Below are positions 7,548 through 10,868 of a DNA stretch of 10,868 bases, piece after piece. Within the stretch, counting starts at the first letter, position 1, and the number at the start of each line of letters is the position of its first letter. The notes below the pieces were generated by a model that was not told the origin of the DNA, did not search any database, and worked only from the letters and a program-made list of their open reading frames with translations. The stretch comes from an uncultured Actinomycetes bacterium (GTDB taxonomy: Bacteria; Actinomycetota; Acidimicrobiia; Acidimicrobiales; RAAP-2), in the NCBI GenBank assembly GCA_903826715.1, contig CAIKFN010000002.1, forward strand, positions 1 to 10,868, read 5' to 3'. Both the position numbers and the translations under genes were made by a program.

Positions 7548-8275
7548 AGCCTTGGTGGGCACAGACTCGTGGCGAAATTGAGATGACGCTTCGCCGTGGC
7601 GAAACACTGTTGCTGACTATTGGAATTCCCGTTCTATTGCTGGTGTTCTTCTCACTTTCACACGTAACCACTTCGCCAACGCCACACCGCGTGGACTTCA
7701 TTGCTCCGGGGGTTTTGGCGCTGTGCATCATGTCGACATCACTCGTAGCGCTCTCGATCAGCACCGGCTTTGAGCGTTCCTATGGAGTACTTCGCCGACT
7801 TCACATCACGCCACTCGGAGCACGTCGACTAATTGGCGCAAAGATTGCAGCGGTACTCGTCACTGAAGTGATCCAAATTGCTGTGCTGTCAGTAGTCGCG
7901 CTGCTGCTCAAGTGGCACCCTCGCGGTGGTTTGGTTGGTGCGCTCGAAGTAGCAGCCCTAATGATTCTTGGATCAGCTGGGTTCGCAGGCATTGGTTTAC
8001 TGCTCGCAGGAAGACTCAAAGCTGAAGTAAACCTTGCTGCTAGCAACGGACTCTACTTAGTACTTTTGCTGGTTTCTGGAATTGTTGTTCCCACCAGCTC
8101 AATGCCGTCAGTGCTTCAACACATTGTGATTGGCGTGCCTTCTGGAGCACTCGCAGAAGGGCTCCACCGAGTTATTGGACTTGGACTGCAGCCAACAGGT
8201 GCGGACTGGCTATGCGTTGCATTGTGGGCGCTCAGTGCGCCACTACTAGCTGCACGAACATTCCGATTTGACTAA
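7544..8275 (+). CDS. ABC-2 type exporter permease
   Basis: The product is 243 aa with six predicted membrane helices (about 22-39, 54-75, 100-122, 134-156, 166-184 and 221-238). It carries the ABC-2 family signature region after helix 2, FERSYGVLRRLHITPLGARR (76-95), which contains the coupling helix that contacts the ATPase. The fifth helix is followed by the GIVVPTSSMP loop typical of the family. Two copies with two ATPase subunits would form the exporter in the cytoplasmic membrane. It is translationally coupled to the ATPase gene (ATGA). The stop converges with that of the TlpA-like gene with a 4-base overlap, and no terminator hairpin is visible there, so the two transcripts may run into each other. 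Substrate unknown; drug, lipid or haem-related compounds are all possible, and position by cta genes is only suggestive. Confidence 0.88.
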   Translation: MKPWWAQTRGEIEMTLRRGETLLLTIGIPVLLLVFFSLSHVTTSPTPHRVDFIAPGVLALCIMSTSLVALSISTGFERSYGVLRRLHITPLGARRLIGAKIAAVLVTEVIQIAVLSVVALLLKWHPRGGLVGALEVAALMILGSAGFAGIGLLLAGRLKAEVNLAASNGLYLVLLLVSGIVVPTSSMPSVLQHIVIGVPSGALAEGLHRVIGLGLQPTGADWLCVALWALSAPLLAARTFRFD

Positions 8276-8853
8276 TTTATTGAACTGAGTCCCTTGGCGA
8301 ATTCACTCACTGGAATCGCTCCAAGGTAAACACCTTTTATAACTCCAGAGGAATTAACAAATACAGTTTCTGGAAGATTGGCTATGCCAAATTCATCAGT
8401 GGTGATCTTTCCATTCGGATCATAGGCAACTGGAAACATGAGTTCCATTTTTTTAACAAATGCTTTTCCTGATGCGGAGGCATCAAGGGCATCAATGCCA
8501 ATAATCTGAGTTTTCCCAAGATCTGTCTTTTGAAGATAGCTCGCAATCTTTGGAAGTTCTCCTCGACATACGGTGCACCAGCTCGCAAAGAACATTACGA
8601 CGCCGGGGTGTTGCGTTTTCCACGGTGCAGTAACGGTCGTACCGGCGCTAAGTCCTGCTTCGCTAAAGGGCTTGAAGGTTTTTCCTACTTCACTCGATGA
8701 TGTCAGCGCCGAAGGAGCTTGGACGGTGCCACCAGTGAAGAAAGAAACAATACTGATGAGTGCAATGGCGACAACGAGTCCAATACCAATTGAAACAAAC
8801 ATCATTGGTGAGGGATGACCTCGCTGGGGCTTAGTGGTTTCGGACGAGGACAT
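8272..8853 (-). CDS. Membrane-anchored TlpA/ResA-like thioredoxin
   Basis: The product is 193 aa. A short polar N-terminus is followed by one uncleaved membrane anchor (about 17-39), a linker, and an extracytoplasmic thioredoxin fold. The redox motif is W92-C93-T-V-C96 within VMFFASWCTVC, the usual TlpA/AhpC-like placement, and the cis-proline is probably Pro161 in NLPETVFVN. Such proteins reduce disulfides outside the membrane, for example in apocytochromes or in copper chaperones and the CuA subunit of cytochrome oxidase. The gene is downstream of ctaB and starts inside it (23-base overlap), so it is probably co-transcribed, linking it by inference to oxidase assembly. I chose ATG 8853; a TTG directly before it is less likely. 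The partner protein is unknown, and it could instead serve general thiol chemistry. Confidence 0.87.
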   Translation of the reverse strand: MSSSETTKPQRGHPSPMMFVSIGIGLVVAIALISIVSFFTGGTVQAPSALTSSSEVGKTFKPFSEAGLSAGTTVTAPWKTQHPGVVMFFASWCTVCRGELPKIASYLQKTDLGKTQIIGIDALDASASGKAFVKKMELMFPVAYDPNGKITTDEFGIANLPETVFVNSSGVIKGVYLGAIPVSEFAKGLSSIN

Positions 8854-9742
8854 CAACAGCCATCATGACAAAAAGACCCGTGAGATACGTGATTGAAAAG
8901 TGAAAAAGCCGCATGGCTTCATTGACGTCAGCTTTGTCTTCGCGTGCGTGCATGAACAACCTGAACGCGTAGAACGTGAACATTGCGCCAAGCAGTGTGG
9001 AAGAAAGTGCATACACCCATCCAAGGTGCGCAGCGGGTCCAACCAACATTGTTAGTGCCCACATAATCACTGAGTACACCAAGATCTCTAGCGTTGTTCG
9101 TCGCAGTGAAGCAACGACTGGCATCATTGGAACATTTGCGGCGGCGTAGTCATCACGGTAACGAACAGCGAGTGCCCAAAAGTGCGGCGGCGTCCAAATG
9201 AAGATCACGACAAAGAGAAGAATTGGTGTCCAAGTCACGTTGTTCTGCACCGCAGCCCAGCCAATGAGAACAGGCACCGCGCCAGCAGCGCCACCTATAA
9301 CAATGTTCTGCTTTGATCTGCGCTTTAGCCAGATTGTGTAAATGAATACATAGAACGCAGTCGCGCCCATAGCGAGCCAGGCTGATAAAAAGTTCACGCG
9401 CCACGCAAGCAGCCCGAAAGAGAGGAGCTCGAGCACGCAAGCAAAAATCGTTGCTGCCCTGGGCGTCATTACACCCGTAACGAGAGGTCGTTTCTTAGTG
9501 CGCTCCATGACTGCGTCAATGTCACGGTCGTAGACCATGTTAAAAGTGTTCGCACCACCAGCAGCAAGCGTTCCGCCAATCAGTGTCGTGATCATCAGCC
9601 AGATCCCTGGGATGCCATTCGCGGCAACGACCATGGTTGGAATAGTTGTGACAAGTAGCAGTTCAATAATTCTTGGCTTTGTAAGTGCAACGTAGCCTTT
9701 TATAACTTCCGCAGTCGTGTGCTGAGTGGCTGTTGTAGTCAT
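8831..9742 (-). CDS. ctaB: Haem O synthase (protohaem IX farnesyltransferase)
   Basis: The product is 303 aa, the normal length for CtaB/CyoE of the UbiA prenyltransferase family. It transfers a farnesyl group from farnesyl diphosphate to the vinyl group of haem B, making haem O in the cytoplasmic membrane. The first Asp-rich motif is N68-MVY-D72-RDI-D76 followed by the conserved ERTKKRPLVTG; the second region is FIWTPPHFWALAVRYRDDY (about 181-199). About nine hydrophobic segments are visible. YALTKPRIIELLLVT near the N-terminus is a family hallmark. CtaA, divergent on the other side of a 43-base spacer, uses the product. The TlpA-like gene follows in the same direction with overlap. A TAGACT box 7 bases before the ATG suggests a leaderless message. 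Confidence 0.96.
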   Translation of the reverse strand: MTTTATQHTTAEVIKGYVALTKPRIIELLLVTTIPTMVVAANGIPGIWLMITTLIGGTLAAGGANTFNMVYDRDIDAVMERTKKRPLVTGVMTPRAATIFACVLELLSFGLLAWRVNFLSAWLAMGATAFYVFIYTIWLKRRSKQNIVIGGAAGAVPVLIGWAAVQNNVTWTPILLFVVIFIWTPPHFWALAVRYRDDYAAANVPMMPVVASLRRTTLEILVYSVIMWALTMLVGPAAHLGWVYALSSTLLGAMFTFYAFRLFMHAREDKADVNEAMRLFHFSITYLTGLFVMMAVDVLVRNH

Positions 9743-9749
9743 AGATGCC

Positions 9750-9779
9750 AGTCTAGGAGGCGACTGTTAGCCCTAGGCT
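9750..9779. promoter_or_regulatory. Divergent ctaB/ctaA promoter pair with inverted repeat
   Basis: On the minus strand TAGACT (9755-9750) lies 7 bases before the ctaB ATG. On the plus strand TAGGCT (9774-9779) lies 6 bases before the ctaA GTG. Each -10 box falls where the other promoter's -35 would be (18-base spacing), so the two polymerases cannot bind together. An imperfect inverted repeat, CTAGGaGGC (9753-9761) against GCCCTAG (9770-9776), spans the spacer. Neither gene has a well-placed Shine-Dalgarno sequence, so both messages are probably leaderless. Whether the repeat binds a regulator, or is only a by-product of the facing -10 boxes, cannot be told. Confidence 0.5.
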
Positions 9780-9785
9780 GGAGAT

Positions 9786-10709
9786 GTGTCTAAGCCTCAA
9801 TTAAACGTCTCTGTCCCAGTATTTCGCTGGATGGCCTTCACCACATTCCTATCGATGATTCTGATCGTGCTGAGTGGTGGTGCAGTTCGCCTCACCGGTT
9901 CCGGACTTGGCTGCCCAGACTGGCCAACGTGTTTTCACGGAAAAATTGCCGGTTCTTGGAACATCCATCCCTTCATTGAATACGCCAATCGAATGATTAC
10001 TGGAACGCTCATTGTTGTCACAACAGTTGTTTTCATCGCGTCATTTCTTAGGTCCCCGCGTAGGCGTGACCTAGTTATTCTCTCTGGACTGCTTATTCTG
10101 GGAATCTTTGCTGACGCGATTCTTGGTGCGTTCGTGGTCTACACCAAGCTCAACCCTTGGCTTGTCTCAGTTCATATGCTGCTGTCAATTGCCATGGTGA
10201 TTATCGGTGCAATTTTTTACCACCGTTCAAAATACGTCTACGGACCGAATGCTCGCAGTGACATCCGCAGTCCACACTTCTTGCGTATTGCACGCTTGCT
10301 GTGGATTCCTTTTATTCTTCTCCTCATAACAGGAACAATCACTACTGGATCTGGTCCACATGCCGGTTCGTTCCAAGGCCAACTGCGTGCACGACGTCTT
10401 CCATTTGCATTTCAAAATGCAACGTGGGTTCATTCACTCGCAGCCCTGCTCTTTATTGGGCTTGTAGTGGGCCTACTGATCAGCATTTGGAAAACACAAG
10501 CACCGCAAGCACTGCAACTTGGAGTTCGCCGCTTAGTTGTTATTTCTTTACTGCAAGGACTTATTGGTGCAACGCAGTACATACTTCATGTTCCAGTTGT
10601 TTTGGTGGAACTACACATACTTGGTGCAGTTTCGTTAGCAATTGGCGTCACGCAGTTTCATCTGCGACAAAATGCTCATGACCGCGAGCCACTTCTTCCA
10701 AAAAAATAG
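9786..10709 (+). CDS. ctaA: Haem A synthase (Cox15/CtaA family)
   Basis: The product is 307 aa with eight membrane helices in two similar four-helix halves. It oxidises the C8 methyl of haem O to a formyl group, giving haem A for aa3-type oxidases. Seen: helix 1 ending SGGAVRLTGSGLGCPDWPTC, with Cys43 and Cys49 forming the extracytoplasmic loop pair found in Bacillus and actinobacterial enzymes; Glu65 in IEYANRM; and His130, His216 and His277 at the expected haem-ligand places. The first histidine of the Bacillus ExxHR motif is Asn68 here (EYANR). I recall the same substitution in other actinobacterial CtaA proteins. The start is GTG at 9786, 6 bases after a TAGGCT box. It forms a divergent pair with ctaB. 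The gene ends in a basic tail (PLLPKK), then a weak hairpin. Confidence 0.95.
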   Translation: MSKPQLNVSVPVFRWMAFTTFLSMILIVLSGGAVRLTGSGLGCPDWPTCFHGKIAGSWNIHPFIEYANRMITGTLIVVTTVVFIASFLRSPRRRDLVILSGLLILGIFADAILGAFVVYTKLNPWLVSVHMLLSIAMVIIGAIFYHRSKYVYGPNARSDIRSPHFLRIARLLWIPFILLLITGTITTGSGPHAGSFQGQLRARRLPFAFQNATWVHSLAALLFIGLVVGLLISIWKTQAPQALQLGVRRLVVISLLQGLIGATQYILHVPVVLVELHILGAVSLAIGVTQFHLRQNAHDREPLLPKK

Positions 10710-10719
10710 CCACCGCATA

Positions 10720-10745
10720 GTGCCCAGCAACTTCAGGCACCTTTT
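10720..10745 (+). terminator. Weak intrinsic terminator candidate after ctaA
   Basis: A 5-bp stem, GTGCC (10720-10724) with GGCAC (10736-10740), encloses an 11-base loop and is followed by CTTTT. It lies 11 bases after the ctaA stop, before the tRNA gene on the other strand. Read on the minus strand the same stem gains a U-G pair, and a T7 run (inside the last codons of ctaA) follows 13 bases later, so it may also help end the tRNA transcript. The stem is short and the T-run poor. Confidence 0.3.
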
Positions 10746-10820
10746 GGTGGAGACGATGGGGATCGAACCCACGACCTCAGGCTTGCAAAGCCCGCGCTCT
10801 ACCAACTGAGCTACATCCCC
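10745..10820 (-). tRNA. tRNA-Ala (anticodon UGC), CCA encoded
   Basis: On the minus strand this is a full cloverleaf. The acceptor stem GGGGATG pairs with CGTCTCC (with G-U wobbles). The D-arm is GCTC...GAGC with the AGTTGGTA loop. The anticodon stem is CGGGC/GCCTG (one G-U) around loop TTTGCAA with anticodon TGC. The T-arm has GTGGG, loop TTCGATC and CCCAT. The discriminator base A is followed by a genomic CCA (10747-10745). The body without CCA is 73 bases. The transcript reads GCN alanine codons, chiefly GCA, GCG and GCU. Confidence 0.96.
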
Positions 10821-10832
10821 TAGGGGAATCTC

Positions 10833-10840
10833 ATCCTAGC
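10833..10840 (-). promoter_or_regulatory. Putative extended -10 box of the tRNA-Ala gene
   Basis: On the minus strand TGCTAGGAT ends 12 bases before the mature 5' end of the tRNA, predicting a leader of about six bases for RNase P to remove. The TG one base before TAGGAT fits an extended -10 element. No good -35 is seen within the remaining window. The box matches the TAGnnT form used before serS, ctaA, ctaB and the ABC genes. Confidence 0.45.
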
Positions 10841-10868
10841 AAATCTCTGACTAGTCGGGCTGATGACG

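Noticed and set aside
10745..10820. tRNA-Ala as the attachment site of an integrated element carrying the T4SS-like genes
   Set aside because: The T4SS-like operon is over 7 kb away with core genes between, and I saw no repeated copy of the tRNA 3' end and no integrase.
1..10868. CRISPR arrays, insertion sequences, riboswitches or long repeats
   Set aside because: I read through both strands and found no regularly spaced repeats, transposase-like frames or leader regions long enough for a riboswitch.

Overview
The window looks like the chromosome of an actinomycete (Actinomycetota) with a compact, medium-GC genome. Four things point there: a SenX3/RegX3-type two-component pair; a conjugation-type cluster in the actinobacterial SCO6880/PrgI/VirB4 arrangement; an ABC exporter beside the haem A genes ctaA and ctaB, a neighbourhood I recall from mycobacteria and relatives; and TAGnnT -10 boxes placed 6-8 bases before start codons, as in leaderless transcripts. 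The exact taxon cannot be fixed from the sequence. Packing is very tight: neighbouring genes overlap or abut, the largest space between genes is about 78 bases, and no stretch over 300 bases lacks a gene.

Region 1 (1-3191, minus strand) is a four-gene, translationally coupled operon. In transcription order it encodes a small two-helix pilin-like protein, a TrbL/VirB6-like polytopic membrane protein, a SCO6880/PrgI-like protein, and a VirB4-type ATPase that runs off the left edge. This is the membrane core of a type IV secretion or conjugation-like machine. No relaxase, coupling protein or integrase is visible, so its substrate and mobility are unknown.

Region 2 (3192-5290, plus strand) starts with a short divergent control region containing two small dyads. 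It is followed by a SenX3-like PAS histidine kinase and a RegX3-like OmpR-family response regulator, coupled by a TAATG overlap. These form a two-component system of the phosphate-sensing family.

Region 3 (5277-6575, minus) is serS, seryl-tRNA synthetase. Its 3' end overlaps the regulator gene tail to tail.

Region 4 (6636-8275, plus) is a two-gene ABC-2 exporter, ATPase plus permease. It converges with region 5 (8272-9742, minus), in which ctaB (haem O synthase) is followed by a membrane-anchored TlpA-like thioredoxin. Divergent from ctaB across 43 bases is ctaA (haem A synthase, 9786-10709). CtaB and CtaA act in sequence to make haem A for aa3-type cytochrome oxidase, and the thioredoxin may help assemble the oxidase. 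A tRNA-Ala(UGC) gene with an encoded CCA end closes the window on the minus strand.
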